From the NCBI GenBank assembly GCA_022627515.1, contig JAKEGK010000273.1, forward strand, positions 1-53,305: 53,305 nucleotides of DNA, in the 5' to 3' direction. The notes below the pieces were generated by a model. The model was not told the origin of the DNA, searched no databases, and was given only the letters and a program-made list of their open reading frames with translations. Positions 36,263-48,465 of the stretch are shown piece by piece (position 1 is the stretch's first letter; each line of letters starts with the position of its first letter). Source of the stretch: Gammaproteobacteria bacterium (GTDB lineage Bacteria; Pseudomonadota; Gammaproteobacteria; SZUA-152). The translations under genes were made by a program, and so were the position numbers.

Positions 36263-37667
36263 TTGCTTCGATTCCAGTTTTGTCTTGACTCTTGTCTTTC
36301 ACGGATTGCGTCTCGGCAAACTGGTCTGCAATACCAACAGCGCGGCTCACCAGATTGTGCGCACGCGCCAAATGAAAGTCGTCGGGGATTTTTTGCCCGT
36401 TACTGTAATAGGCAACTGGCAGATTATTCAGAATCGCCAAGGACAGCGGACCACCCAGGCTTACGGTTTCGTCCAGCTTGGTAATGATGCTGCCGTCGAG
36501 TTTAATATCGCGGAAAGCAGTGGCGCTATGCTCCAGCACCTTGCGGTGCGCAGTAGCCGGCAGCACAAGAAAATTCCTGACCTGGGAAAGACCACCTGAG
36601 AACAACCGATGGTGTGCACCAGTGTTGAAATCGCCGGGTCCCATTCCGGCAGTATCAATCAATATAAACGATTTTTCTGAAAACTCATTCAGCGCATCCA
36701 GCAATTCATCGGCATCACTGGCCGCCTTGAATGGGATGCCGAGAATACCGCTGTAAATCCGCAGTTGTTCATGTGCTGCAATGCGTTGATTGTCCGTGGT
36801 TATCAATGCAACCTGACCGCAACCGTGACGCATGGCGTAGCGCGCCGCCAATTTGGCGATGGTTGTGGTTTTACCGGCGCCGGTTGCGCCAAACAATGCC
36901 ACGGTTCCGCCACACGCTGTGATATCTTCCTGGTAGATTGGCAGCTGTCCGGCGATTAACTCCAGCGCCTGCGGCAGGATTGATTTTGCGTCGTAGTTGC
37001 CGCCGCTCATCGCGTCAGTCATTTTCTGAATAATGATGGGATGGAAATCCATCTTCAACATCTCACGGATAAGCCGCGCGCGCAGCGGATTCTTTCTTGC
37101 GATGTCTCCCCATGCATGCTCCGCCACCTGCTGTTCAATGAGGCTGATCAGATTATTCATTCCATTTTGCTTTCCGGACACAGGAGATTTGTCTTCCTGC
37201 TCCAATCGCGCCTGCGTCCTGTTTATTGCAAACTTGTTCATTGACTCACTATCCATACCGCTTCGTGTTGTGGAATTCGTTGCAGGTGAAATCCGTGTTG
37301 CTGAATCCTGCTGCAGGATTTTGCACGAATCGTTCCCATTTAAAGCCGCGGCAACATTTTTCTTTCCATTATGTGCGCCAGTTCCGTTTTTCAATAAACC
37401 CGCCTTATTATTCAGAGGAAAACGGTTATCTGGTGTTTCGTTTTCGCTACTCATAGAAAACAGATGTGGTTGACGCGGGAGAGCACTTTGAATCACCAGA
37501 GAGGAAGCAGCCGCAAGGATTTCTGTTTCCGCGGCGGCGGTAACCTCAATGCCGTCGTTGGTTTTTTTGTGAGAAAGGATTACAGCGTTTGAACCAAGTT
37601 CGTTTCGAATCGTAAGAACCGCGCTTCGCAAGTCAGTGGAAAAATACCGCCTGGTCTTCATGCTCAC
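36249..37667 (-). CDS. flhF: Flagellar placement GTPase FlhF
   Basis: An SRP-type GTPase of 472 residues that marks the pole for flagellum assembly. It has the N-terminal B domain (KTRRYFSTDLRSAVLTIRNE), a long low-conservation linker (residues 70-190, Asn/Ser-rich), and the NG domains with G1 GATGAGKTTTIAKLAA, DNQRIAAHEQL, DTAGMG and TKLDE. The start is GTG at 37667, supported by AAGG seven bases before it; an ATG two codons later is possible. No flhA or flhB is upstream. Confidence 0.94.
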   Translation of the reverse strand: MSMKTRRYFSTDLRSAVLTIRNELGSNAVILSHKKTNDGIEVTAAAETEILAAASSLVIQSALPRQPHLFSMSSENETPDNRFPLNNKAGLLKNGTGAHNGKKNVAAALNGNDSCKILQQDSATRISPATNSTTRSGMDSESMNKFAINRTQARLEQEDKSPVSGKQNGMNNLISLIEQQVAEHAWGDIARKNPLRARLIREMLKMDFHPIIIQKMTDAMSGGNYDAKSILPQALELIAGQLPIYQEDITACGGTVALFGATGAGKTTTIAKLAARYAMRHGCGQVALITTDNQRIAAHEQLRIYSGILGIPFKAASDADELLDALNEFSEKSFILIDTAGMGPGDFNTGAHHRLFSGGLSQVRNFLVLPATAHRKVLEHSATAFRDIKLDGSIITKLDETVSLGGPLSLAILNNLPVAYYSNGQKIPDDFHLARAHNLVSRAVGIADQFAETQSVKDKSQDKTGIEANVGI

Positions 37668-38300
37668 TCGATTACCTTAGCGCATCGCATGAAACCGGTT
37701 ATTTCTGGTTTTATTATTCAATTCACACATCGCACATGTTCCCAGCTTATTAAATATTTTCGTGCCAGTGTTGCTTGGAGATGAGCGGCTGCTGACAGTC
37801 TCCCTGTCTTGCTTTGGCCTTCCCTGACAGTCAGCCGCACACGGTAAATGCAATTAGCGTTCCACTGCTGCTTTTACAGGTGTTACAACAATACCGCGGC
37901 AAAGTTTTAACAAAGTTTTAACAACGTTCTAATTACACGTACGGTTTGCCAGTCCGTTGCCTTTCCGGAACGGCCCTGCGGCTGGCGCCATAACCGGTGA
38001 TTGACGCTTGTTTCAGCCAAAAAAAGTCCCGGACTATGCGCCAATGTTCCGGCTTCTGCAGGTAAACGATGATTGAAATCCGATGTATTAATTATTTTTG
38101 TACTGAATCAGCGACAGTTTTCTAAAGTTGTTAGGCGGACACAATGAAGCGGCAGGGACGCCGCCACCGAGCTTTCAGGGAAGTATTCACAGCGTGTTTT
38201 GTAAATCCCTGTCTCCACCAGCTTTTCCATGCCAAAGGTGGGTGGCATTAGAAAGTCTCTGGTCCGCAATATATTTTATGGAACGTCAGTGAAATTCAGC
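37668..38300. other. fliN-flhF interval, no genes
   Basis: 633 bases where fliO-fliP-fliQ-fliR-flhB-flhA usually lie. There is no open frame above 60 codons and no recognisable remnant. It holds two adjacent copies of AAAGTTTTAACA (37902-37923) and several A/T-rich stretches. A sequence resembling the sigma-54 -24 element (TGGCACG on the minus strand near 37765) lacks the -12 GC, so I do not call a promoter. Confidence 0.5.
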
Positions 38301-38720
38301 TTATTTTAATTTCTGGATGCGTTCCGTGGCGCTGATGACATCCGTCAACCGGATGCCGTACTTGTCATTGGTGACAACCACTTCACCATGGGCTATCAAA
38401 GTGCCGTTGACCATCACATCCAGCGGTTCACCCGCCAGACGGTCCAGCTCAACCACTGAACCCTGATTCAGTTTAAGCAATTCCCGGATACTGATTTTGG
38501 ATTTCCCGACTTCAAGGGATAAGGTTACCGGGATATCGAGTATGACATCCAGGCAGGCTTTTTCGATGTTCTGCCGCGCTACGCCATTGTTTTCTTCATG
38601 GTAGCCGCTATCCTCCACGCGGGTGTGCCGGCTGGAATCCGCATAATCCGGATGCGAATCGCCCAGGATCGCCGCCCACTCATCGTCAATGGTTTTCGCG
38701 TCGCTTCGTTTATCGTTCAT
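38301..38720 (-). CDS. fliN: Flagellar motor switch protein FliN
   Basis: A 139-residue C-ring protein of the flagellar switch. The SpoA domain is complete (LDVILDIPVTLSLEVGKSKI, LLKLNQGSVVELDRLAGEPL, VNGTLIAHGEVVV, YGIRLTDVIS). The N-terminal 60 residues are variable and acidic. I chose the ATG at 38720, preceded by AGAGG at 6-7 bases, over one 11 codons upstream. It overlaps fliM by 11 bases. Confidence 0.95.
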   Translation of the reverse strand: MNDKRSDAKTIDDEWAAILGDSHPDYADSSRHTRVEDSGYHEENNGVARQNIEKACLDVILDIPVTLSLEVGKSKISIRELLKLNQGSVVELDRLAGEPLDVMVNGTLIAHGEVVVTNDKYGIRLTDVISATERIQKLK

Positions 38721-39732
38721 CGATGACCTCTTTATTGATGCTGCGCAACTCACGGGGCGGAAACCTCACCTGACCGGTAACAGTAACCGAATTGTTGCCT
38801 TTTGTTGCACCCAGCCTGCCTCTTAATACCGGAATTCCTTCCGCGCATATTGTCGCCGGCTGCGACAGATCCACCGGTATCACGTCACCGGGTTTGAGCT
38901 CCAGAATATCGCGCAAACTAAGCTGCCGGTGCGCAAGACGGCAGGACAGGTTGACTGTTGACATTTCTATTTCATCACGCAAGGCGTTAGTCCAGCGCTC
39001 GTCAGAATCACCTGAGTCGTTAAGCAGCACTGTGTCCAGCCGGTCCCTGACCGGCTCCAACGAGGTACACGGAATCGCGACATGGAATTCGCCGCCCACG
39101 CCTTCAATTTCCACCTGGAAGTTTGTCACAACCACAACATCATTGGGGCCCACGATATTGGCAAATTGTGGATTCACTTCAGCGCTGATGTATTCCAGCT
39201 CGACTTCCATGACCGGTTTCCATGCCTGTGTCATATCGTCGAACGCCACTTCCATCATCCGTTGTATCAGCCGCAGTTCGGTGGGCGCGAAGTCGCGGCC
39301 TTCTATCTTGGCCTGCAAACGGCCATCGCCGCCGAAGAAATTATCCACAACGGTGAATACCAGTTTCGGATCGATCACCAGCAGCACATTCCCGCGCAAG
39401 GGATGAATCTTTACCACGTTCAGACTGGTGGGAACCACGAGACTGTAAACATACTCCGAGTATTTCAGCATTTGCACGCCGGCGACGGTGACTTCGATGC
39501 CGCGCCTGAGCAATTTGAACAGACTGTTGCGGAAATTCCGCGCATAACGTTCATTCACCATTTCCAGGCTGGGCATGCGCCCGCGGATGACCCGTTCCTG
39601 GTTGGCAAAATCATAAAGCGCTGCTTCCCCTTCATCGGCAAGGGCATGATCATGGGTTTCGATTTCATCAGTTGCGACTCCATGCAACAGCGCATCGATC
39701 TCATCCTGGGAAAGCAGGTCTTCGATAGACAT
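38710..39732 (-). CDS. fliM: Flagellar motor switch protein FliM
   Basis: A 340-residue C-ring protein. The N-terminus carries the CheY-P docking peptide (LSQDEIDALLHG, residues 7-18). The middle GGXXG-containing domain (GGDGRLQAKIEGRDFAP, TELRLIQRMMEVAFDDM) and the C-terminal SpoA domain (LRDILELKPGDVIPVDL) are complete. AGGA lies about ten bases before the ATG. It is the first gene after a strong sigma-54 promoter at 39811-39826, so fliM-fliN form a class II/III-type flagellar operon here, without fliL. Confidence 0.96.
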   Translation of the reverse strand: MSIEDLLSQDEIDALLHGVATDEIETHDHALADEGEAALYDFANQERVIRGRMPSLEMVNERYARNFRNSLFKLLRRGIEVTVAGVQMLKYSEYVYSLVVPTSLNVVKIHPLRGNVLLVIDPKLVFTVVDNFFGGDGRLQAKIEGRDFAPTELRLIQRMMEVAFDDMTQAWKPVMEVELEYISAEVNPQFANIVGPNDVVVVTNFQVEIEGVGGEFHVAIPCTSLEPVRDRLDTVLLNDSGDSDERWTNALRDEIEMSTVNLSCRLAHRQLSLRDILELKPGDVIPVDLSQPATICAEGIPVLRGRLGATKGNNSVTVTGQVRFPPRELRSINKEVIDER

Positions 39733-40109
39733 TTACAGGTTTTCCTATGCACTCCCGTGCTGTACTGACATATACTCATGCCTGATCCGGTTCATTGACA
39801 TCGCAAAAATTGCAATAGCTATGCCACTCACTGGCTGCTGATCTTTCTTTTCCGTTCAAACAGTTGGACCACGTTATGAAACAGACGCCAATTAATCGAC
39901 CCGCCACGATAGCTCGCAAAACGCATGAACCCTGAGTGATAAACATATGATCCCTCTTACTTTATCGGATTAGTGGGGTTATTCTAAAGCGGGTATTTGG
40001 TATTGTGAGAACTGGACTTAAGTACCGGCTGCGGTACAATCCGTCGCGTCGAAAATCGATCATCACGTATTTTTCAGACGTGGTGATCGCATTCCCAGGA
40101 GAAGTTTTA
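39733..40109. other. Divergent interval between fliM and the di-haem peroxidase
   Basis: 377 bases holding the sigma-54 promoter for fliMN on the left. On the right, upstream of the peroxidase, I see no strong -35/-10 pair; AGGAG for the peroxidase lies at its end. The open frame from 40005 lacks initiation signals. Confidence 0.5.
39811..39826 (-). promoter_or_regulatory. Sigma-54 promoter of fliMN
   Basis: On the minus strand TGGCATAGCTATTGCA has the invariant GG and GC at exact 10-base spacing and fits the consensus TGGCAYR-N4-TTGCW throughout. It lies 78 bases before the fliM ATG. Flagellar structural genes of polar flagellates are commonly controlled by RpoN with FleQ; the activator gene is not in the window. 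Confidence 0.8.
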
Positions 40110-41282
40110 ATGCAAATAACGCCACGCTCAGAGTTGCAGCTAACATCTTTCTTTAAGTCAGCCCCGCTGACTTTATCAGCCAGGACTCATTCCACAATTT
40201 ATTCATCAGTAATCAATTCATCATTAGCTAATTCGTCCGCATCCAGTCGTTCAACAATAAAACCGTCACGCATAACTATGACATTAATATGCAGTGTTGT
40301 TTTGTTCAGTTACGGCATTCATGCGCGCGCCGCGGCATTCGATTATTTCCAGGCGTTGCCGGAACAGCCGTTGATTCCGGATGATAATCCACTCACACGG
40401 GACAAAATCAGCCTGGGTAAAAAACTTTTCTTTGACAAGCGGCTCTCTGTTAACAATCGGCTGTCCTGCAATAATTGTCACGGCTTTTCCGCCCGTGATA
40501 ATGCGCCGGCTGTTACAACCGGCGCTTCGGGAAAACCGGGCAAACGCAATCCCCCCACCCTGCTCAATATTGGACTGCAAACCGTGCTGTACTGGGATGG
40601 CCGCTCGTCCCGGTTAGAAGATCAGGCGATCGATCATCTTATGGATCCGGACATCATGGGCAACAAGACCGGCAAAGCGCTTATCGAACGCTTAAGCGGC
40701 GATAAACAATATGTTCAGCTGTTCATGCAGGCTTTTGACTCCGCCCATGCCATCAAGATGCAAAATATCGCCAAAGCGCTGGCCAGCTTCCAGCGCGCGT
40801 TAATGACGCCGAACAGCCCCTTCGACCGCTTCATCAAAGGTGATGGGAAAGCCATCAGCAAAAAAGCCAGACACGGCATGCAACTGTTCAATGACACCGG
40901 CTGTCTGGCATGCCACTTCGGCGTTAATTTCGCGGGCCCGGCGCCGGGTCCGGCGCTGGGCATGGGTGACGGCTTTTACGAACTCTTCCCCAACAACCTG
41001 GGCAGCAGCTATGACAAATCGCACCGCTTAACGAACGATATTGGCCGCTTCGAATACACTAAAAATACCGGCGACAAATATCTGTGGCGCGTGCCGCCCT
41101 TGCGTAACATCGCGTTGACGGCGCCTTACTTTCATAATGGTTCCGCTAAAACCCTGCACGAGGCGGTAACCATCATGGCGAAGACGCAAACCAACAAGAC
41201 GCTGAGCAAAAACGACATTGACGCCATTGTGGAATTTCTGAAAACGCTGACTGGCGACACACCGGCGGTTCTGAAAAACTGA
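40110..41282 (+). CDS. Di-haem cytochrome c peroxidase (CcpA/MauG family)
   Basis: A 390-residue exported protein with two c-type haem sites, CNNCH (120-124) and CLACH (265-269), and the family's closing block PLRNIALTAPYFHNGSAKTLHEAV. It probably reduces hydrogen peroxide in the periplasm; MauG-type cofactor oxidation is an alternative. AGGAG supports the ATG at 40110. That start gives a 50-residue Ser/Thr-rich cytoplasmic extension before the export helix (TLICSVVLFSYGIHARAAA), which is unusual. The ATG at 40275 would give an ordinary signal peptide but has no ribosome site. Confidence 0.9.
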   Translation: MQITPRSELQLTSFFKSAPLTLSARTHSTIYSSVINSSLANSSASSRSTIKPSRITMTLICSVVLFSYGIHARAAAFDYFQALPEQPLIPDDNPLTRDKISLGKKLFFDKRLSVNNRLSCNNCHGFSARDNAPAVTTGASGKPGKRNPPTLLNIGLQTVLYWDGRSSRLEDQAIDHLMDPDIMGNKTGKALIERLSGDKQYVQLFMQAFDSAHAIKMQNIAKALASFQRALMTPNSPFDRFIKGDGKAISKKARHGMQLFNDTGCLACHFGVNFAGPAPGPALGMGDGFYELFPNNLGSSYDKSHRLTNDIGRFEYTKNTGDKYLWRVPPLRNIALTAPYFHNGSAKTLHEAVTIMAKTQTNKTLSKNDIDAIVEFLKTLTGDTPAVLKN

Positions 41283-41312
41283 AACACCGGCGAATGGGCG
41301 CAGAGTAAAAAT

Positions 41313-41963
41313 ATGCTGGTGCTGTTTAATAAACCCTTCGATGTGCTGTGCCAGTTTACGGATCAGTTGGGCTGCATAACGCTGGCCGATTTTATTCCCG
41401 TCAAGAACATTTATGCCGCCGGGCGCCTGGATCGCGACAGCGAAGGCTTGTTGCTGTTAACCGATCACGGAAAACTGCAGGATTTTATTGCGAGCCCCGG
41501 CTATAAACTGCAAAAAACCTATTGGGCGCAGGTGGAAGGCGAGATCAATGATCAGGCGATTGAACAATTGCGGCAAGGCGTCGCGCTCAAAGACGGCGTA
41601 ACGTCGCCGGCGCGGGCCCGCCGGATTGACGAACCCGGCATCTGGCCGCGCAATCCGCCCATTCGTGAACGCAAATTAATACCCACTTCATGGATCGAGC
41701 TGAGCATTACCGAAGGGCGCAACCGGCAGGTAAGGCGCATGACCGCGGCGGCAGGCTTTCCAACACTGCGTTTGGTCCGGATCGCTATAGGACCATGGCG
41801 CCTGGATGACTTGCAGCCGGGACAATACCGGCTACTCACTGATGAACAATTGGCGAAATACCTGTCTAACTTGCCCGATATTAAAAATCCACGGCATTTG
41901 CTGCAAGAAAATTTACCAAACCGCGCGCGCCCGGCGCGCAAACACTCCAGACGCCCGCGCTAA
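41313..41963 (+). CDS. rluE: Ribosomal large subunit pseudouridine synthase E
   Basis: Makes pseudouridine in 23S rRNA (position 2457 in E. coli). A 216-residue RsuA/RluE-type enzyme without S4 domain, with the catalytic Asp40 in [13 protein letters not shown] and the family motif [22 protein letters not shown]. The C-terminus is basic ([13 protein letters not shown]). It is followed 17 bases later by mnmA, as in other gammaproteobacteria. Confidence 0.94.
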   Translation: MLVLFNKPFDVLCQFTDQLGCITLADFIPVKNIYAAGRLDRDSEGLLLLTDHGKLQDFIASPGYKLQKTYWAQVEGEINDQAIEQLRQGVALKDGVTSPARARRIDEPGIWPRNPPIRERKLIPTSWIELSITEGRNRQVRRMTAAAGFPTLRLVRIAIGPWRLDDLQPGQYRLLTDEQLAKYLSNLPDIKNPRHLLQENLPNRARPARKHSRRPR

Positions 41964-41980
41964 CCTGTTATCATAGCGCC

Positions 41981-43081
41981 ATGACACAGCAATCCCAGAT
42001 TGAAAAAATCGTTATTGGTCTTTCCGGAGGTGTTGATTCCTCCGTTGCCGCGTTGTTGTTAAAACAACTAGGCTACGAGCTCCAGGGCATTTTCATGAAA
42101 AACTGGGAAGAGGATGATGATGAATACTGCTCGGCGGCGGAAGATCTCGCGGATGCCGGCAAGGTGGCGGCAATGCTTGGCATTCCGTTTTTGACGCGAA
42201 ATTTTTCCAGCGAGTATTGGGAAAAGGTTTTCCAGTATTTTCTGTCAGAATACCGGCAAGGCCGCACGCCGAATCCCGACGTGCTTTGCAACAAGGAAAT
42301 CAAGTTCAAAACATTTCTTGAGCACGCCACTGATCTGGGCGCCGACCATATCGCCACCGGCCATTATGCGCGTTGCGAATTCCGCGATGGCAAGTTCCGC
42401 CTGCTGAAAGCGGTGGATAGCAACAAGGATCAAACGTATTTTTTACATCAACTGGATCAATACCAGTTGAGCAAGTCCGTGTTTCCGCTGGGAGCGTTGA
42501 CCAAACCGCAAGTGCGCGAACTGGCTGAGCAGGCTGGCTTTGACAACTTTGCTAAAAAGGACAGCACTGGTATCTGTTTTATAGGTGAACGCAAGTTCAA
42601 GGAGTTTTTGAGCCGCTATCTGCCGGCGCAACCCGGTGAGATCCGCACAGTGGACAATGTTGTGATCGGTAGGCATGACGGCCTGATGTACTACACGCGG
42701 GGCCAGCGCCAGGGCCTGGGTATCGGAGGTTCCAGGCAAGGCGATGGTCAGCCGTGGTACGTGGTGGAGAAAAATCTCGGCGCCAATGTTCTGGTGGTCG
42801 CGCAAGGACACGATCATCCGGGGCTGTTCACGGACACGCTTGCCGCCACCGGTGTTCACTGGATTGCGGATACGCCTGATCAATTACCCTGGCCATGCGC
42901 CGCGAAAACCCGTTACCGGCAGAACGATCAGTCATGCCGCATCATTGAGTGGGATGAAGTCAACTGTAAGGTAAAATTTGATCATCCACAGTGGGCGGTT
43001 ACACCCGGTCAATCCGTGGTGTTTTATGCGGGCGATGAATGCCTGGGTGGCGGCGTTATCGATAAAGCCTTTAATTCCTGA
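41981..43081 (+). CDS. mnmA: tRNA-specific 2-thiouridylase MnmA
   Basis: Thiolates uridine 34 of tRNA-Lys, -Glu and -Gln using sulfur relayed from IscS and the Tus proteins. The 366-residue chain has the PP-loop GLSGGVDSS (13-21) and the catalytic pair Cys103 ([12 protein letters not shown]) and Cys199 ([13 protein letters not shown]), at E. coli-like spacing. TATGHYAR and the C-terminal beta-barrel are present. It leads into hflD, 47 bases downstream. Confidence 0.97.
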   Translation: MTQQSQIEKIVIGLSGGVDSSVAALLLKQLGYELQGIFMKNWEEDDDEYCSAAEDLADAGKVAAMLGIPFLTRNFSSEYWEKVFQYFLSEYRQGRTPNPDVLCNKEIKFKTFLEHATDLGADHIATGHYARCEFRDGKFRLLKAVDSNKDQTYFLHQLDQYQLSKSVFPLGALTKPQVRELAEQAGFDNFAKKDSTGICFIGERKFKEFLSRYLPAQPGEIRTVDNVVIGRHDGLMYYTRGQRQGLGIGGSRQGDGQPWYVVEKNLGANVLVVAQGHDHPGLFTDTLAATGVHWIADTPDQLPWPCAAKTRYRQNDQSCRIIEWDEVNCKVKFDHPQWAVTPGQSVVFYAGDECLGGGVIDKAFNS

Positions 43082-43128
43082 TCCGGACAAATTATATTAG
43101 GCGCCAGCAAGAAATTTCGGAGGCCAGA

Positions 43129-43788
43129 TTGCAGTACACCATTCGTGATAAAACCATAGCATTGTGCGGCATATTTCAGGCCGCACGCCTCGTCCAGCAG
43201 GTGGCGCGCACGGGAATGTGCGACCAGGCGCCCTACGAAGCCAGTATAAAAAGCATTTTCAAGCTTGACAGCGCCACTCCGGAAGATGTCTACGACAACT
43301 CGTCCAATGTATTATACGGTGCACGCACTCTGCTGGCCCAGTTGGGGCCGGATAAACCGGCCAGTTCCGCTGACCGCGCCAAAGACATCGAAGTAACAAA
43401 GTACTGTATTGGCGTCATGGTGCTGGAACGCAAGTTAATCAAGCGCAAGGACCTGCTGGACAAAATCACGGAAGGCGTTCGAAAAGCCACCGCACAATTG
43501 ACGCATTTCAACACTACTCACGAAAACGTGATCGCCAATCTTGCCGATGTCTACACGCAGACCATCAGCACTCTGAATCCGCGCATCATCGTCAACGGCG
43601 AACACAGCCATATCTCCAATCCCGCCAATGCCAACAAAATTCGCGCGTTATTATTATCCGCGATCCGCTCTGCGGTATTATGGCGCCAGTGCGGCGGCAC
43701 CCGCTGGCAGTTGCTGCTCAACCGCAAAGCAGTACTCGACGCAACAAAGAAACTACTGGAGGAACACTCGTCCCGAATTTTGCATTAA
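43129..43788 (+). CDS. hflD: High-frequency-lysogenisation protein HflD homolog
   Basis: A 219-residue, largely helical membrane-associated protein. The start codon is TTG, supported by CGGAGG five bases before it. The family pattern is visible in IALCGIFQAARLVQQVARTG, near the middle VLYGARTLLAQLG, and in the C-terminal KIRALLLSAIRSAVLWRQ. HflD is normally encoded between mnmA and purB; here acnB has been inserted in opposite orientation. Its cellular role outside phage lambda is poorly known. Confidence 0.92.
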   Translation: MQYTIRDKTIALCGIFQAARLVQQVARTGMCDQAPYEASIKSIFKLDSATPEDVYDNSSNVLYGARTLLAQLGPDKPASSADRAKDIEVTKYCIGVMVLERKLIKRKDLLDKITEGVRKATAQLTHFNTTHENVIANLADVYTQTISTLNPRIIVNGEHSHISNPANANKIRALLLSAIRSAVLWRQCGGTRWQLLLNRKAVLDATKKLLEEHSSRILH

Positions 43789-43811
43789 GCAGAATAAATT
43801 CAGCAGCTAAA

Positions 43812-43843
43812 AAAACGGGAAACAGCGCTTCCCGTTTTGGTTT
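43812..43843. terminator. Bidirectional terminator between hflD and acnB
   Basis: Perfect 10-bp stem AAAACGGGAA / TTCCCGTTTT with a 7-base loop between convergent genes. T-rich tracts leave on both strands (GTTTTGGTTT on plus, CGTTTTTTTAG on minus). Confidence 0.85.
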
Positions 43844-43882
43844 AATGTTGATTTGTTAGTGGACGCTGTATTGAAAAACTGG

Positions 43883-46447
43883 TCAGGCATTGAATCGCAC
43901 CGGCGCCACGGTATCGGCGATGTCCTGATATTCCGGCAGTTCATTAAAGTTAAGATAACGGTAAACATCAGCCGCCAACGGCTCGATATGTTTCACGGCA
44001 ACCATGTATTCATCCACCGTGGGGATATGCCCCAGCCGGGCGGATACCGCCGCCAGTTCCGCCGACGCCAGATAGACATTGGCGCCTTTACCCAGGCGAT
44101 TGGGAAAGTTGCGCGTCGAGGTTGACACCACGGTCGCGCCATCGGCAACCCGCGCCTGGTTTCCCATGCATAATGAACAACCCGGCATTTCGGTGCGCGC
44201 CCCCACTTTGCCGAAGATGCTGTAATAACCTTCTTCGGTCAGCTGGTGCTGATCCATCTTGGTGGGCGGCGCAATCCAGAGTTTGACGGGTATATTGCCG
44301 GACGCCCGATCCAGCACCTTGCCCGCCGCGCGGTAGTGGCCAATGTTGGTCATGCAGGAACCGATGAACACTTCGTCAATCTTGGCGCCCTGAACTGCGG
44401 ATAAAGGTTTGATGTCATCCGGATCATTGGGGCAGGCCAACAGGGGCTCCTTGATTTCATTCAAATCAATCTCGATGATTTCCGCGTATTCCGCATCGGG
44501 ATCGGCCTCGAGCAACAATGGATTTTCCAGCCAGGCTTGCATGGCGTTAATACGGCGCTGCAGAGTGCGTTCATCACCGTAACCCATACCGATCATCCAC
44601 TTTAACAGCGTTATATTGGATTTCAGGTATTCAATCACCGGTTCCTTGTTCAGGCGCACAGTGCAACCACCGGCGGAACGCTCGGCCGACGCATCGGAAA
44701 ACTCAAACGCCTGTTCCACTTTCAAATCCGGCAGACCTTCGATTTCGAGGATGCGGCCGGAGAATACATTCTTTTTATTTTGTTTGGCGATGGTTAATAA
44801 ACCTTTTTGAATCGCAACATAAGGAATCGCGTTGACCAGATCACGCAAAGTAATACCCGGTTGCAACTCGCCCTTGAAACGCACCAGCACCGATTCCGGC
44901 ATATCGAGCGGCATCACACCCAAAGCGGCGGCAAACGCCACCAGGCCGGACCCAGCGGGAAAACTGATCCCGATAGGAAAACGGGTATGGGAATCCGCGC
45001 CGGTGCCGACGGAATCGGGCAGCAACATACGATTCAGCCACGAGTGAATCACGCCATCACCGGGACGCAACGACACACCACCGCGGGTTTGAATAAACGC
45101 TGGTAATTCATGTTGCAATTTGATATCCACCGGCTTGGGGTACGCCGCGGTGTGACAAAAACTTTGCATTACCAAGTCAGCGGAAAAGCCCAAACACGCC
45201 AGTTCCTTTAATTCATCGCGGGTCATGGCGCCGGTCGTATCCTGCGAACCCACCGTGGTCATGCGCGGTTCGCAATAAGTGCCCGGACGAATGCCCTTCA
45301 CGCCGCAGGCGCGGCCCACCATTTTTTGCGCCAGAGTAAACCCTTTGCCGGTGTCTTTGGGCGCAACGGGACGCAGGAACAATTGCGAAGGCTTGAGGCC
45401 AAGTGTTTCACGGGTTTTATCGGTGAGTGAACGGCCGATAATCAGCGGAATGCGGCCACCGGCGCGCACTTCATCGGGCAAGGTCGATGGCGTCAGTTTA
45501 AAGGAACTGATTTGCTCACCGCGTTCGTTAATGATCACGCCTTCATAAGGCTTGATCGTAATCACATCACCGGTATTCATTTTGGTGACATCACATTCGA
45601 TCGGCAGGGCGCCGGAATCTTCCGCGGTATTGAAAAAAATCGGCGCGATCTTGCCACCCAATACCACGCCACCCTGGCGCTTGTTGGGCACGTACGGAAT
45701 ATCATCGCCCATGTGCCACAACACGGAATTAATTGCCGATTTGCGCGACGAACCGGTGCCCACCACATCGCCCACAAACGCCAGTGGATGACCCTTACGG
45801 CGCAGTTCTTCAATCAGGCCCAGCGCTTCGGGCATTTTGCTGACCAACATGCTCTTGGCATGCAGGGGAATATCCGGCCGGCTCCAAGCTTCTGAAGCGG
45901 GCGATAAATCGTCGGTGTTGGTTTCGCCGGGGACTTTTAAAACCGTCACAGTCACTTGATCCGGTAATGCTTTGCGGCGGGTAAACCACGCGCCTTCCGC
46001 CCAGGCATCGACAACCTGTCTGGCATATACGCTGGTTTTGGATTTTTCAATGACATCATGATAGGCATCGAATATCAACAAGGTTTTTGCCAACGCTTCG
46101 ACGGCAATTGCAGCTATGTCGTCCTGATCCAGCAAATCAATCAACGGCTGGATGTTATAACCACCCAGCATGGTGCCCAGCAATTCGGCGGCCTTCCGGG
46201 CGTCGATTAAAGGACTGCTGGCGTTTCCCCTGGCAATGTCTGCTAAAAAGCCGGCTTTCACGTACGCCGCCTGATCCACGCCGGGAGGCACGCGATGCGT
46301 GAGCAAATCCAGCAGAAATTGTTCTTCGCCCGCGGGCGGGTTTTTTATTAACGCCACCAGTTCCGCAGTCTGTTTTTCGTTTAACGGCAGCGGCGGAAGC
46401 CCCTCTGCTTTGCGCTCGGCCGCGTGCTTTCGATATGCATCAATCAT
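43883..46447 (-). CDS. acnB: Bifunctional aconitate hydratase 2 / 2-methylisocitrate dehydratase
   Basis: The 854-residue citric-acid-cycle aconitase of the AcnB class. It has the N-terminal HEAT-like domain (residues 1-160), the swivel domain placed early, and the 4Fe-4S cysteines in [14 protein letters not shown] and [14 protein letters not shown]. The length is close to E. coli AcnB (865). It is divergent from purB across a 420-base interval. Confidence 0.98.
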   Translation of the reverse strand: MIDAYRKHAAERKAEGLPPLPLNEKQTAELVALIKNPPAGEEQFLLDLLTHRVPPGVDQAAYVKAGFLADIARGNASSPLIDARKAAELLGTMLGGYNIQPLIDLLDQDDIAAIAVEALAKTLLIFDAYHDVIEKSKTSVYARQVVDAWAEGAWFTRRKALPDQVTVTVLKVPGETNTDDLSPASEAWSRPDIPLHAKSMLVSKMPEALGLIEELRRKGHPLAFVGDVVGTGSSRKSAINSVLWHMGDDIPYVPNKRQGGVVLGGKIAPIFFNTAEDSGALPIECDVTKMNTGDVITIKPYEGVIINERGEQISSFKLTPSTLPDEVRAGGRIPLIIGRSLTDKTRETLGLKPSQLFLRPVAPKDTGKGFTLAQKMVGRACGVKGIRPGTYCEPRMTTVGSQDTTGAMTRDELKELACLGFSADLVMQSFCHTAAYPKPVDIKLQHELPAFIQTRGGVSLRPGDGVIHSWLNRMLLPDSVGTGADSHTRFPIGISFPAGSGLVAFAAALGVMPLDMPESVLVRFKGELQPGITLRDLVNAIPYVAIQKGLLTIAKQNKKNVFSGRILEIEGLPDLKVEQAFEFSDASAERSAGGCTVRLNKEPVIEYLKSNITLLKWMIGMGYGDERTLQRRINAMQAWLENPLLLEADPDAEYAEIIEIDLNEIKEPLLACPNDPDDIKPLSAVQGAKIDEVFIGSCMTNIGHYRAAGKVLDRASGNIPVKLWIAPPTKMDQHQLTEEGYYSIFGKVGARTEMPGCSLCMGNQARVADGATVVSTSTRNFPNRLGKGANVYLASAELAAVSARLGHIPTVDEYMVAVKHIEPLAADVYRYLNFNELPEYQDIADTVAPVRFNA

Positions 46448-48235
<1,788 letters not shown>

Positions 48236-48361
48236 ATATCAGGATTCGCATCACCGCAACATTGAATTGCATGAAGAATTCGACAATTATAAATATGCGA
48301 TAGAAAAAGACTTAAGCTGGGACTTTCTTTTCACGGCGCTGAACCGGCTCCCCCACAAATG

Positions 48362-48367
48362 TATAAT
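48362..48367 (+). promoter_or_regulatory. -10 element for the outer-membrane protein gene
   Basis: TATAAT about 100 bases before the ATG at 48466, with CTGAAC at the 17-bp -35 position (48339-48344). A reasonable sigma-70 promoter; the purB transcript may also read through. Confidence 0.45.
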
Positions 48368-48465
48368 AAAGTATGACTATGCATATGCGCCCAGCAATCT
48401 GTGGATCAGAAAAACCTGCTCATCTATATTAGGTGACTTCAACGATAACAATAAGGGACATATCA

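Noticed and set aside
37750-37775. Sigma-54 promoter upstream of flhF
   Set aside because: TGGCACG is present on the minus strand, but the GC of the -12 element is missing at the required spacing.
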